Part shown: positions 25,259 to 36,619 of the stretch, in pieces
Numbering within the stretch: position 1 is the first letter of the stretch
How the letters are laid out: every line of letters starts with the position of its first letter
Assembly (NCBI GenBank): GCA_020846635.1
Contig: JADLDO010000047.1
Location: 372,001-436,000 of the forward strand
Reading direction: 5' to 3'
Origin: Caldilineaceae bacterium
Lineage (GTDB): Bacteria > Chloroflexota > Anaerolineae > Caldilineales > Caldilineaceae
DNA length: 64,000 bases
Program-made: the position numbers and the translations under genes
The notes under the pieces: generated by a model
Seen by the model: only the letters and a program-made list of their open reading frames with translations
What the model was told of the DNA's origin: nothing
The model's database searches: none

Positions 25259-26305
25259 ATGGATTCACAAGGCCGTAATCGACTCATTATCGGTGGATTG
25301 ACATTGGCTGCCGTCATCCTGGTGATCAGCCTGCTCATGACCCAGCAAGGTGCATGGCTGCCGGTTATGGTGGAGTCGCCGTTGGTCAATGATAGCGTAA
25401 CGGCAACGCCGGCTCAACAAGAGGTTAGCCCGCTGGCTGCGCCCGTTTCCGATAGTCCTTTGGCTGTGCCACATACTGGTGCAGGGGTTGGTATTGCCGG
25501 TTTGTCTCTGTCTCCAACAGATACCCACGCCATCACAGCGGTCGTCGAGGTGACGCCGCCGGTTGCAATGACCGCTACGTCGACCGTCACGGTAACGCTG
25601 GTGGCAACGCAGCCATTGCGCTATGACTATGAAGTTATCGAGACTTATCCTCACGATCCAGAGGCCTTTACACAAGGGCTGCAATATGTCGAGGGGGATT
25701 TGTATGAGGGAACGGGGCTGAATGGAGCCTCTAGCCTGCGCCGGGTCGATTTAGAGACGGGCAAGGTAGAGCAACAGGTGGATTTGCCCCAAGAGTATTT
25801 TGGTGAAGGCATCGTTGTCGTTGCGGATCGCATCTATCAGCTTACCTGGCAATCGAATGTAGCCTTTCTCTATGACCGGGAGAGTTTTGAGCTTCTGGAT
25901 GAATTTGACTATCCGACCGAGGGGTGGGGATTGACCTATGATGGTCGGGATCTGCTGATGAGTGATGGCAGCGCGACGATCTATCGCCGCGACCCGGAGA
26001 CTTTTGCCGAGGTGGGGCGAATTGAGGTGCGGGACGGTGCAGAGGCAGTACATCGTCTGAATGAACTGGAATATATTGACAACCTGATTTGGGCGAATGT
26101 TTGGCTAACCGATGAAATTGTGATGATCGATCCGGTGAGTGGGCAGGTGGTTGCGCGGCTCGATTTGGCTGGACTCTTGCCAAGTGAAGCGCAAGCCGAT
26201 GCAGATGTCCTCAATGGAATCGCCTATGACGAAGCCAATGACCGGATTTTCGTGACGGGTAAGTTGTGGCCTACCCTGTTTGAAATTGAACTTATCCCCC
26301 GCTAA
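25259..26305 (+). CDS. Glutamine (glutaminyl-peptide) cyclotransferase, membrane-anchored
   Basis: A 348-residue protein from the ATG at 25259. It has an N-terminal membrane segment (about 9-27) as signal anchor, a Ser/Thr/Pro/Val-rich linker to about residue 118, then a beta-propeller of the plant/bacterial glutamine cyclotransferase family: YPHDPEAFTQGLQY, EGTGLNGASSLRRVDLETG, YQLTWQSNVAFLYD, EGWGLTYDG, LNELEYIDNLIWANVW and ending LNGIAYDEANDRIFVTGKLWP. Such enzymes convert N-terminal Gln to pyroglutamate, here outside the cell. A TTG at 25250 is an alternative start. The linker is longer than usual. No clear ribosome site. Confidence 0.88.
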   Translation: MDSQGRNRLIIGGLTLAAVILVISLLMTQQGAWLPVMVESPLVNDSVTATPAQQEVSPLAAPVSDSPLAVPHTGAGVGIAGLSLSPTDTHAITAVVEVTPPVAMTATSTVTVTLVATQPLRYDYEVIETYPHDPEAFTQGLQYVEGDLYEGTGLNGASSLRRVDLETGKVEQQVDLPQEYFGEGIVVVADRIYQLTWQSNVAFLYDRESFELLDEFDYPTEGWGLTYDGRDLLMSDGSATIYRRDPETFAEVGRIEVRDGAEAVHRLNELEYIDNLIWANVWLTDEIVMIDPVSGQVVARLDLAGLLPSEAQADADVLNGIAYDEANDRIFVTGKLWPTLFEIELIPR

Positions 26306-26359
26306 CCTTTTCGCGGCTGGGCGCAGCGCATAACGCCGGTCCAGGGAGATGCAAACCCC

Positions 26360-29299
<2,940 letters not shown>

Positions 29300-29362
29300 T
29301 CTTGCGAGTGTTCTTGTCTCGTCTTTGTTACACATGCTTCTCATGTTGTGCGGTCAAAAAGA

Positions 29363-29395
29363 ACGGGAAGGCACAATATTGCCTTCCCGTTTTTC
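29363..29395. terminator. Bidirectional terminator between convergent genes
   Basis: An 11-bp perfect stem (ACGGGAAGGCA / TGCCTTCCCGT) is flanked by A-rich sequence on the left and five T on the right, so it can stop transcription from both the kinase and the convergent Thr-rich gene. Confidence 0.88.
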
Positions 29396-29434
29396 AATGC
29401 ATCATCTGTTAATCGCGTTAAATCTGTGCGCCGG

Positions 29435-29860
29435 CTACTCAGTCACGGCTTCGGTCGCGGTGAGTTCTTCTGACGCTGTGATCTCTGAACCGGCAGTGAT
29501 CACAGCGTTCTCTGTTCCCTCTGCGCTATCCGTTACCACTTCAGTGCCGGTCACGTCTGCGCCTTCGGTCACAGATTCAGTGGCGGTTGTTTCGGATGTT
29601 TCTGTGATCGGGGCTGTCTCGGTCGTGGTGGCTTCACCCGTCACCGCTTCGGTGCCGGTAACGGCTGTTGTGCCGGTAACAGAGGCGGTATCTGTGATAG
29701 GAAGACCGGCTTCTGCTGTGGCTGTGGCGCGTCGTTCGGTCCGTAACTGGTCTACCCCAAGTGTGTATTCGTCAACGGCCATATTTACGAAGTAGAGTAG
29801 CACGACTGCCCCGATGATGGGGCCGAGTATGAGTAGCAGCCGTCGTGTGCGGTCGTTCAT
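29435..29860 (-). CDS. Membrane-anchored Thr/Glu-rich low-complexity protein
   Basis: Not recognised. A 141-residue protein with a basic start, one membrane segment (LLLILGPIIGAVVLLYFV, about 8-25), a short helical part (VDQLRTERRA) and about 90 residues dominated by Thr, Glu, Val, Ala and Ser in repeats such as TGTEAVTG and TETSETTATESVTE. The tail is predicted outside the cell and could be a glycosylated stalk. It is the only gene in its unit and converges on the kinase gene. Start at 29860 (ATG). Confidence 0.6.
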   Translation of the reverse strand: MNDRTRRLLLILGPIIGAVVLLYFVNMAVDEYTLGVDQLRTERRATATAEAGLPITDTASVTGTTAVTGTEAVTGEATTTETAPITETSETTATESVTEGADVTGTEVVTDSAEGTENAVITAGSEITASEELTATEAVTE

Positions 29861-30172
29861 ATCCGTTTTCCAGCCTTTGTTTTCAGCGTTGATTTTGAAT
29901 AGTTGATTTTGAATGAGTGAAACAAACGATGTTTGTAATGAAGTTCACAAGATACCATCGGAGTATATCATACCGTAAAGATTTGCCAAACCACCAGGGG
30001 AATTGCCGGAAATATGAACTTTGAGTTGCATGAAACCCCGCCAAAAGTTTGGGGTGAATTCTCTGGCGCGGTAGACTGTGAACGAACCGGAACTGATTGA
30101 TTATAATTTATGGATCATTTATAGCTCTACACTTAAAAGTGGCAAGTGGGCAAAAGGTTTAGAGGGGGAAGA
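29861..30172 (+). other. Intergenic region before purD
   Basis: A 312-bp AT-richer gap between divergent genes. It contains a tandem duplication of GTTGATTTTGAAT[AG] (29888-29901, 29902-29915) and a TATAAT at 30102-30107 that could serve purD. No gene or known riboswitch pattern recognised. Confidence 0.5.
30079..30107 (+). promoter_or_regulatory. Possible purD promoter
   Basis: A perfect TATAAT (30102-30107) lies 65 bp before the purD start; the -35 at 17-bp spacing is a weak TGAACG. Confidence 0.4.
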
Positions 30173-31447
30173 ATGCAGCTTTTACTCATCGGCAACGGGG
30201 GGCGTGAACATGCGCTGGCGTGGAAATTGGCGCAATCGCCCCAGGTGACGCGCATCTTGGTAGCACCGGGCAACGGTGGTACGGAGACACCGGCTAAGTG
30301 TGAGAACCGGCCTGTGAATGTGGAGGATTTGGACGGGTTGGTGGCGCTGGCACAGGCCGAGCAGATTGATTTGGTGGTGGTCGGGCCGGAGGTTCCGTTG
30401 GTGGCGGGCGTGGTCGATAGGTTCCAGGCCGCGGGGATTGCGGCATTTGGGCCGACCGCTGCGGCTGCGCGCATCGAAGGCTCTAAGGCATTCTCGAAAG
30501 AGTTTATGCTGCGTCACAACATCCCCACGGGTGAGGCCGCGATTTTTAGTGACTTTGACGAGGCGATGCGTTATTTGCGCGGCGTTGATGACGCGCCTGT
30601 GATCAAGGCTGATGGGTTGGCTGCGGGCAAGGGGGTCATTTTGCCGTCGGGCAAGTTGGACGCGGCCAACGTGATCCAGAGCATTTTGCTGGATGGTAAG
30701 TTTGGCGTGGCGGGGCAGACGGTGCTGCTGGAAGAACGGCTTGAAGGGCCGGAACTGTCGGTGTTGGCCTTCTGTGATGGCAAACATGCGATCATGATGC
30801 CCGCGGCTCAGGATCACAAGCGTGCCTGGGATAATGACGGTGGGCCGAATACGGGTGGAATGGGCGCATTTGCGCCTGCACCGCTGGCAACACCGGCGTT
30901 GATGGCGCAAGTGGAGGAGACGATCCTGCGTCCCACGCTGGCGGGGATGGCGGCGGAGGGTATGCCCTTTACAGGAGTGCTCTTTATGGGCTTGATGATT
31001 ACGGCGACAGGGCCAAAGGTGATCGAGTATAACTGCCGCTTTGGCGACCCGGAAGCGCAGGTGATCCTGCCCCTGTTGGAGAGCGATTTGGTGGAGATCC
31101 TGCTGGCCTGTGTGGAAGGGCGGCTGGATCAGGTGACGCTGGGCTGGCGCGAGGGCGCGGCGGTGACGGTGGTGATGGCCTCAGCCGGGTATCCTGTGGA
31201 GTATGAAGTGGGGATTGAGATCACCAATATCGAGGCGGCAGAGCAACTTGGCTGCTTGGTCTTTCATGCGGGAACCAAACGGCTCAATGGGCGGCTTCTG
31301 ACGGCTGGCGGGCGCGTGCTGACCGTGACCTCGGTGGGCAAGAATTTGGGTGATGCACGCGCGCAAGCCTATGGTGGGGTGCATAAGATTCATTTTAACA
31401 ACGCCCAATATCGCAAGGACATTGGGCGTAAGGCGGTGATGGGGTGA
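30173..31447 (+). CDS. purD: Phosphoribosylamine-glycine ligase
   Basis: A 424-residue ATP-grasp enzyme catalysing the second step of purine synthesis: phosphoribosylamine plus glycine plus ATP to GAR. Signatures: the N-terminal LLIGNGGREHALAWKL, IKADGLAAGKGV in the ATP-grasp lid, VLLEERLEGPELSVLAFCDG and YNCRFGDPEAQVILP (metal-binding). The ATG at 30173 is preceded by AGAGGGGGAAGA; a longer frame from 30146 is not supported. No other pur gene is adjacent, so it is a single-gene unit closed by a hairpin. Confidence 0.96.
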   Translation: MQLLLIGNGGREHALAWKLAQSPQVTRILVAPGNGGTETPAKCENRPVNVEDLDGLVALAQAEQIDLVVVGPEVPLVAGVVDRFQAAGIAAFGPTAAAARIEGSKAFSKEFMLRHNIPTGEAAIFSDFDEAMRYLRGVDDAPVIKADGLAAGKGVILPSGKLDAANVIQSILLDGKFGVAGQTVLLEERLEGPELSVLAFCDGKHAIMMPAAQDHKRAWDNDGGPNTGGMGAFAPAPLATPALMAQVEETILRPTLAGMAAEGMPFTGVLFMGLMITATGPKVIEYNCRFGDPEAQVILPLLESDLVEILLACVEGRLDQVTLGWREGAAVTVVMASAGYPVEYEVGIEITNIEAAEQLGCLVFHAGTKRLNGRLLTAGGRVLTVTSVGKNLGDARAQAYGGVHKIHFNNAQYRKDIGRKAVMG

Positions 31448-31452
31448 GCAGC

Positions 31453-31484
31453 AGAGAGCGGAAGCCGCAAGGCTCCCGCTCTCT
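31453..31484. terminator. Hairpin between the ends of purD and the PNPOx-like gene
   Basis: AGAGAGCGG pairs with CCGCTCTCT, with further pairing inside (GAAGCC/GGCTCC). There is no T run on either side, so termination strength is uncertain. Confidence 0.5.
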
Positions 31485-31495
31485 ATGCCTGATGA

Positions 31496-32014
31496 TCAGT
31501 CGAATGTCCAACGAGTCACCGTGGTTGGATACTCCGTCCAGGCCAGGGCAAGACGTGGCTGCAACGCCCATACGGGCGTGCCGTGGCGCATGTTGTACTT
31601 GGCCTCATAGGCGTCGTCGATACGTCGCAGCAGATCCGCGTCGGCGTTTTCCGGGGTCAGCATCGTCACCGTCCCCTCGATGATCACGACCTCGTTGCCA
31701 TCCTCCAGGTGGACGGAAACATGAGGATTGTGTTGGAGGTTGCGCGCCTTGCGTGTATCCGGCCCTCCCCCGTGATAGAAAACATCATCCACCCAGACGC
31801 CCCAGACCGGTACAACATGCGGGCGTCCATCCGGCCGCGTGGTCGCTATCCAGTAATTGCGTGCTTCCGCCATGCGCGTATGCACTTGACTCCACGGCAG
31901 CATGCCTTCCTCGTCCTGTGGAATGCCATAGCTGGCAGGCATTTGAGGGCGGCTGCGCTTTGGCTGCAACTCTCTTGTTTGGACAGCATGACCATTGGCT
32001 TTGTTTGTCATCAT
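31496..32014 (-). CDS. PNPOx-like flavin/F420-binding family protein
   Basis: A 172-residue protein of the pyridoxamine 5'-phosphate oxidase-like split-barrel fold. Conserved features: NYWIATTRPDGRPHVVPVWGVW (beta strands with the cofactor-binding loop), FYHGGGPDTRKARNL (phosphate-binding Arg/Lys) and VSVHLEDGNEVVIIEGTV. Such proteins bind FMN, F420 or haem; the reaction cannot be told from sequence. Start ATG at 32014 with AAGGAG 7 nt upstream. Upstream lie an 11-bp inverted repeat (32044-32074) and a 6-bp dyad (32096-32112), suggesting transcriptional control. Confidence 0.85.
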   Translation of the reverse strand: MMTNKANGHAVQTRELQPKRSRPQMPASYGIPQDEEGMLPWSQVHTRMAEARNYWIATTRPDGRPHVVPVWGVWVDDVFYHGGGPDTRKARNLQHNPHVSVHLEDGNEVVIIEGTVTMLTPENADADLLRRIDDAYEAKYNMRHGTPVWALQPRLALAWTEYPTTVTRWTFD

Positions 32015-32043
32015 CTGTTCTCCTTTTGGTATATCCCTTTGTA

Positions 32044-32074
32044 TAGAACAGGTCGATGAAATTGACCGGTTCTA
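32044..32074. promoter_or_regulatory. Inverted repeat upstream of the PNPOx-like gene
   Basis: TAGAACAGGTC (32044-32054) and GACCGGTTCTA (32064-32074) are complementary with one mismatch around a 9-bp spacer. A candidate operator 30 bp upstream of the start codon. Confidence 0.4.
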
Positions 32075-32095
32075 CGCTTAGAATAAGGGCTAAAC

Positions 32096-32112
32096 ATGAC
32101 AGCGTGTGTCAT
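32096..32112. promoter_or_regulatory. Dyad ATGACA-N5-TGTCAT
   Basis: A perfect 6-bp inverted repeat with a 5-bp centre in the gap between the transporter stop and the PNPOx-like start; the spacing is typical of dimeric repressor sites. Confidence 0.35.
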
Positions 32113-32138
32113 ATTTACAGGAAGAAGTATACAGAAGA

Positions 32139-32834
32139 TTATTGATCCGGCGAGGCGTTGCGGTCGGGGGCGATGTAGATAAGGGGGAGGCTGAGAAGTG
32201 TTACGCCATATTTGACCAGGAGATTGAAGATGAAAATCTGCCAGACGACCTCCCAGGGCAAGACGCCGCCAAAGGCTCCCAGGGCAAAGATCAGATTGTC
32301 GACGGGAACGCTGATGCTGTTGGAAAGCAGCACACGCAGCCATTGAAAACGGCGGGTAACGCGTGTGACCCACCAGTGGTATACCTCGGTGTCGAGCAGT
32401 TCGCTGATCACTTCGGCCACAATCGAGGCTGCAACAATGCGCCAGACGGGGGCAAGGATGGCGCTGAATTGCTCACCCAGACCCCAACCGGGATCGCTGG
32501 GAACTGATGCCGACCACATCAGATAGAGCGCCATAAAGAGGTTGATGACTGCCGCGGTGATGATCAGTATGCGGGTAAGATGTTTGCCGAGGGTTTTATG
32601 GACGACATCGCGCAGGGTAAAGGTGATGGGATAGATGAACGTTCCCATGTCTACAGCCAGGTCTGCGACGACGCCGATCTTGAGGCTGGCAATGTCTGCG
32701 AGCATTTGCGCGCCGGTGTAGGCGGAGACGACGACCACGGCGACGCTGGAGAGGGCCGCGGTCGTGGGCGCGAGCGCGAGCGCAGATGTTTCGCGGGAAG
32801 TATGGGCTGTTTTTGGCGGCACGTTGACACTCAC
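32139..32834 (-). CDS. VUT-family (YhhQ-type) queuosine precursor transporter
   Basis: About 231 residues from a GTG at 32834 (a second GTG is at 32822). Six membrane segments with family signatures: ASLKIGVVADLAVDMGTFIYPITFTLRDVVHK near the start, IVAEVISELLDTEVYHWW, LSNSISVPVDNLIFALGAFG and LLVKYGVTLLSLPLIY. YhhQ imports queuosine precursors such as preQ0/preQ1 in E. coli. The frame stays open upstream to 33098, but that part is His/Cys-rich, unlike the family, and probably untranslated. No ribosome site precedes the GTG; the region AGTCTATTGT occurs twice just upstream. No preQ1 riboswitch was recognised. Confidence 0.8.
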   Translation of the reverse strand: MSVNVPPKTAHTSRETSALALAPTTAALSSVAVVVVSAYTGAQMLADIASLKIGVVADLAVDMGTFIYPITFTLRDVVHKTLGKHLTRILIITAAVINLFMALYLMWSASVPSDPGWGLGEQFSAILAPVWRIVAASIVAEVISELLDTEVYHWWVTRVTRRFQWLRVLLSNSISVPVDNLIFALGAFGGVLPWEVVWQIFIFNLLVKYGVTLLSLPLIYIAPDRNASPDQ

Positions 32835-33246
32835 GTTACAATAGACTACCGAACAATAGACTTGCGAATGATGGATCTGTTTCTGATACCCGTGAATCCG
32901 GTCAGAATGAAAATTCAAGCACAAAAATGCATGAAAATGCACAAAAAATAAGGTGGCGGGTATGACAGCCAGAATGCAGAGCAGGCAAAGGTGTTGCGGC
33001 GGCGCATGGGCGAATAAAAAGTAAGCGCTCTGTGTCGCCTTGCTACGATGAGCCTCTACCGATGCAACGTGGCGTCGGCGGGGGCGTTTGCGCGTCATCC
33101 GGCACCATTCAGAGCACTATTGTGCATGGTGTGGGGATTTGGATCAAATTTGAGTCAAATAAGGGTGAGATCAAGTTGGACTGCGGCCTGAAAGGGCATC
33201 GCCCGTTGACCGGCTGCAAGGAGCGGCCTTAGGAAAAAATTGGACT

Positions 33247-36200
33247 ATGCCCAAACGAACTGATATTTCTTCAATTCTGATCATCGGCTCCGGGCCGATT
33301 GTTATCGGTCAAGCGTGTGAATTTGATTATTCGGGCGCGCAGGCGTGTAAGGCGCTGCGCCAGGAGGGCTATCGCGTGGTGTTGGTCAATTCCAACCCCG
33401 CGACGATTATGACTGACCCGGAGATGGCAGACGCCACCTATGTGGAGCCATTGACGGTGGATGTCTTAGAGAAGATCATCGCCAAAGAGCGTCCTGATGC
33501 CCTGCTGCCGACTGTGGGGGGGCAGACGGGGCTGAACTTGGGCGTGGCATTGGCCGAGTCGGGGATTCTCGCCAAGTATGGTGTGGAGTTGATCGGTGCG
33601 AATCTGCGAGCCATGCAAGTGGCGGAGGATCGAGAACTCTTTAAGAATGCCATGACGGAAGTGGGGCTGGAGTCGCCGCGCAGTGGTGTGGCGCGCTCTT
33701 TGGAAGATGCGCGGCGCATTGCCCAAGAAGAAATAGGACGCTACCCCATCTTTATCCGGCCTAGCTTTACCCTGGGCGGCAGTGGCGCGGGTACGGTCTT
33801 TACGCCCCAGGAGTTTGATGAGAAGGTGGAGTGGGGGCTGCGCGAAAGCCCGGTGCATACTGTGCTGATTGAGGAATCGCTGATCGGCTGGAAAGAATTT
33901 GAGTTGGAGGTCATGCGCGACAAGGCCGACAACTTTGTGGTGGTCTGCACCATTGAAAACCTGGACGCCATGGGTGTGCATACGGGGGACAGCATCACGG
34001 TGGCTCCGGCGCAAACGTTGACCGATAAGGAGTACCAACGGCTGCGTGACCAGGCGCGGCTGGTGATGAGCGTGGTGGGGGTGGAGACAGGTGGGTCGAA
34101 TGTGCAGTTTGCCGTCGATCCGGAGAGTGGGCGCGTGGTGGTGATCGAGATGAACCCGCGCGTCTCGCGCTCCAGCGCGCTGGCATCGAAGGCGACCGGC
34201 TTTCCCATCGCCAAGTTTGCAGCGAAGGTGGCAGTGGGCTATACGCTGGATGAACTCAAGAACGATATTACACAGCAGACGGTGGCCGCGTTTGAGCCTT
34301 CGATTGACTATGTGGTGGTGAAGATTCCCCGCTGGGCCTTTGAGAAATTCCCGGGTGTAGACCGGGAATTAGGGCCACAGATGAAGTCGGTGGGCGAGGT
34401 GATGGCGATGGGGCGCACCTTCAAAGAAGCGCTGCAAAAGGGGGTACGCAGCCTGGAGGTTGGGCGCGATGGGCTGGGGCCATTGGAACGGGATGAGCAG
34501 GGCAGCTATCGGGGGTACGAAGCCACGACCACGCTGCATGATCTGCTGCGTGTGCCCAACCGCGACCGGCTCTTTGCCGTTTATGAGGCGTTGTTACAGG
34601 GGGACAGCCAGACGACGATCTGCCAACTGACAGCCTATGACCCCTGGTTTGTGGCGCAGATGGGCGAGATTGTGGCCTTTGAGCAGGAAGTACGGGTGCT
34701 GGATACGGCGGCGCTGCGCCAGGCCAAGCGTATGGGCTTCTCGGACAGCCAATTGGCGCGAGTGGTGCGGCGGCGAGCGGCAGAGGGCAACCCTGTGCGG
34801 CTGCCGGATGGGGAAGCGCCTACGAGTGAAGTGGCAATGCGCGCTGTGCGCGTTGCGGCAGGGCTGCTTCCTACCTACCATCAGGTGGATACCTGCGCTG
34901 CCGAGTTTGAAGCCTATACGCCTTATCTTTATTCGAGCTATGAAAGCCAGGGGGAGGCAAGCCCCACCAGCCGCCAGAAGGTGATGATTCTGGGCGGAGG
35001 ACCCAACCGCATCGGGCAGGGGATTGAGTTTGACTACTGCTGCGTTCATGCCAGCTTTGCGCTGCAAGAGTTGGGCTATGAGACGATCATGGTCAACTGC
35101 AACCCGGAGACGGTCAGCACTGACTATGACACCAGCGACCGTCTCTATTTTGAGCCGCTGACCTTTGAGGATGTGCTTAATATTGTTGAGCGCGAGCAGG
35201 CGGCGGGCGAACTGAAGGGGGCGATTGTCCAGTTTGGCGGGCAGACGCCGTTGAATCTGGCGGCGAGCCTGCAAGCGGCAGGGGTGCCGATTTTGGGGAC
35301 ATCTCCGAATGCGATTGATCTTGCCGAGGATCGTGACCGTTTTGGCGAGTTGTTGGAACGGTTGGAGATTCCCGCGCCTGATCATGGCAGCGCGCACAAT
35401 GCCGATGACGCCGTTGCCATCGCACAGCGGATTGGCTATCCGGTGGTCGTACGTCCTTCCTATGTGTTGGGGGGGCGAGCGATGGCGATTGTCGATGATG
35501 AGGCCGCGCTGCGGCGTTATATGACCGAGGCTGTGACGGTTTCGTTGGAAAAGTCGATCCTGATTGACCGCTTCTTGGAAGATGCCATCGAGGTGGATGT
35601 GGATGCGGTCTGCGATGGCGAGCAGGTGGTCATCGGCGGTATTATGCAGCACATCGAGGAAGCGGGCATCCATTCGGGTGACAGCGCCTGTGTGCTGCCT
35701 CCTTATAAGATCAGCGCCTTTCACCTGGCGATCATCCGCGAGTATACGGAGAAGTTGGGGATGGCGCTGGGGGTGCGCGGGTTGATGAATGTGCAATATG
35801 CCATCAAGGATGACGTGGTCTATGTGCTGGAGGTGAACCCACGCGCCAGTCGCACTGTGCCCTTTGTGAGCAAGGCGACCGGCTTCCCGCTGGCAAAACT
35901 TGCCGCTAAGGTGATGGTGGGAGGAACGCTGCGGGAGTTGGGCTTTGTGCAGCAGCCGGATCTGGATGGTTTCTTTGTCAAAGAGGCTGTGCTGCCCTGG
36001 AAGAAGTTTACGGGCACAGACACGATCCTGGGGCCGGAGATGCGCTCAACCGGCGAGGTGATGGGGCATGCCGCCAGCTTTGGTCATGCCTTCGCCAAGA
36101 GCCAGTTGGGCGCGGGAACAGCCTTGCCGCTGGAAGGTGGCGTGCTGATTACCGTGAATGACTATGATAAGGGGGCCGCGCTCAAGATTGCGCGTGACCT

Positions 36201-36549
36201 GCACCGGCTGGGCTTCACGATTTATGCGACGGCAGGGACGGGCGCATTTATCGAGGGTGGAAAGATTCCGGTCATCCGCTTGGAAAAGGCGAATGTCGGG
36301 GAGGATGACTATACCACCCTGGACGCGATGCGTGATGGCAAGATTCACCTGATTATCAACACGCCCCTGGGCGCAACGGCGCGTGATGACGGCGCGAAGA
36401 TTCGCCACCTGGCGACCCGTTTGGAGATTCCGCTGATCACAACCATGTCGGCAGCACAAGCCGCGGTCGCGGGCATTCGTGCCCTGGTGCAGCGGGAGTT
36501 GTCGGTGCGGAGCTTGCAGGAGCATTACGCCAAACAAGAGGCTGCATAA
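33247..36549 (+). CDS. carB: Carbamoyl-phosphate synthase large subunit
   Basis: A full-length 1100-residue CarB (family about 1070). Two homologous ATP-grasp synthetase halves start with SSILIIGSGPIVIGQACEFDYSG (about 8-30) and KVMILGGGPNRIGQGIEFDYCC (about 578-599); each contains RPS..LGG (PSFTLGGSGAG; PSYVLGGRAM) and NPR.SRSSA/NPRASRTVP. The MGS-like allosteric domain (about 960-1080, LITVNDYDKGAALKIARDL, YATAGTGAFI) is present. It makes carbamoyl phosphate from bicarbonate, ATP and ammonia from the CarA glutaminase, for arginine and pyrimidine synthesis. carA is not adjacent. AGGAAAAAA ahead of the ATG serves as ribosome site. A terminator follows 8 bp after the stop. Confidence 0.97.
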   Translation: MPKRTDISSILIIGSGPIVIGQACEFDYSGAQACKALRQEGYRVVLVNSNPATIMTDPEMADATYVEPLTVDVLEKIIAKERPDALLPTVGGQTGLNLGVALAESGILAKYGVELIGANLRAMQVAEDRELFKNAMTEVGLESPRSGVARSLEDARRIAQEEIGRYPIFIRPSFTLGGSGAGTVFTPQEFDEKVEWGLRESPVHTVLIEESLIGWKEFELEVMRDKADNFVVVCTIENLDAMGVHTGDSITVAPAQTLTDKEYQRLRDQARLVMSVVGVETGGSNVQFAVDPESGRVVVIEMNPRVSRSSALASKATGFPIAKFAAKVAVGYTLDELKNDITQQTVAAFEPSIDYVVVKIPRWAFEKFPGVDRELGPQMKSVGEVMAMGRTFKEALQKGVRSLEVGRDGLGPLERDEQGSYRGYEATTTLHDLLRVPNRDRLFAVYEALLQGDSQTTICQLTAYDPWFVAQMGEIVAFEQEVRVLDTAALRQAKRMGFSDSQLARVVRRRAAEGNPVRLPDGEAPTSEVAMRAVRVAAGLLPTYHQVDTCAAEFEAYTPYLYSSYESQGEASPTSRQKVMILGGGPNRIGQGIEFDYCCVHASFALQELGYETIMVNCNPETVSTDYDTSDRLYFEPLTFEDVLNIVEREQAAGELKGAIVQFGGQTPLNLAASLQAAGVPILGTSPNAIDLAEDRDRFGELLERLEIPAPDHGSAHNADDAVAIAQRIGYPVVVRPSYVLGGRAMAIVDDEAALRRYMTEAVTVSLEKSILIDRFLEDAIEVDVDAVCDGEQVVIGGIMQHIEEAGIHSGDSACVLPPYKISAFHLAIIREYTEKLGMALGVRGLMNVQYAIKDDVVYVLEVNPRASRTVPFVSKATGFPLAKLAAKVMVGGTLRELGFVQQPDLDGFFVKEAVLPWKKFTGTDTILGPEMRSTGEVMGHAASFGHAFAKSQLGAGTALPLEGGVLITVNDYDKGAALKIARDLHRLGFTIYATAGTGAFIEGGKIPVIRLEKANVGEDDYTTLDAMRDGKIHLIINTPLGATARDDGAKIRHLATRLEIPLITTMSAAQAAVAGIRALVQRELSVRSLQEHYAKQEAA

Positions 36550-36556
36550 GGGTTGG

Positions 36557-36595
36557 TGCGCCCTAGCTGGTGGTAGCCGGCTAGGGCGCATTTTT
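36557..36595 (+). terminator. Terminator after carB
   Basis: A perfect 11-bp stem (TGCGCCCTAGC / GCTAGGGCGCA) is followed by five T. Confidence 0.92.
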
Positions 36596-36619
36596 ATAGA
36601 GCCGCCAGAGGAGACAACC

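Noticed and set aside
29861..30172. Purine riboswitch before purD
   Set aside because: No purine-aptamer pattern seen; AT-rich sequence with a short duplication only.
32835..33098. N-terminal extension of the VUT-family transporter frame
   Set aside because: Residues are His/Cys-rich and unlike the family; a GTG at 32834 gives the expected length.
34594..35796. 400-codon open frame antisense to carB
   Set aside because: It lies inside a full-length conserved gene; GC-rich third positions leave antisense frames open. No family resemblance.
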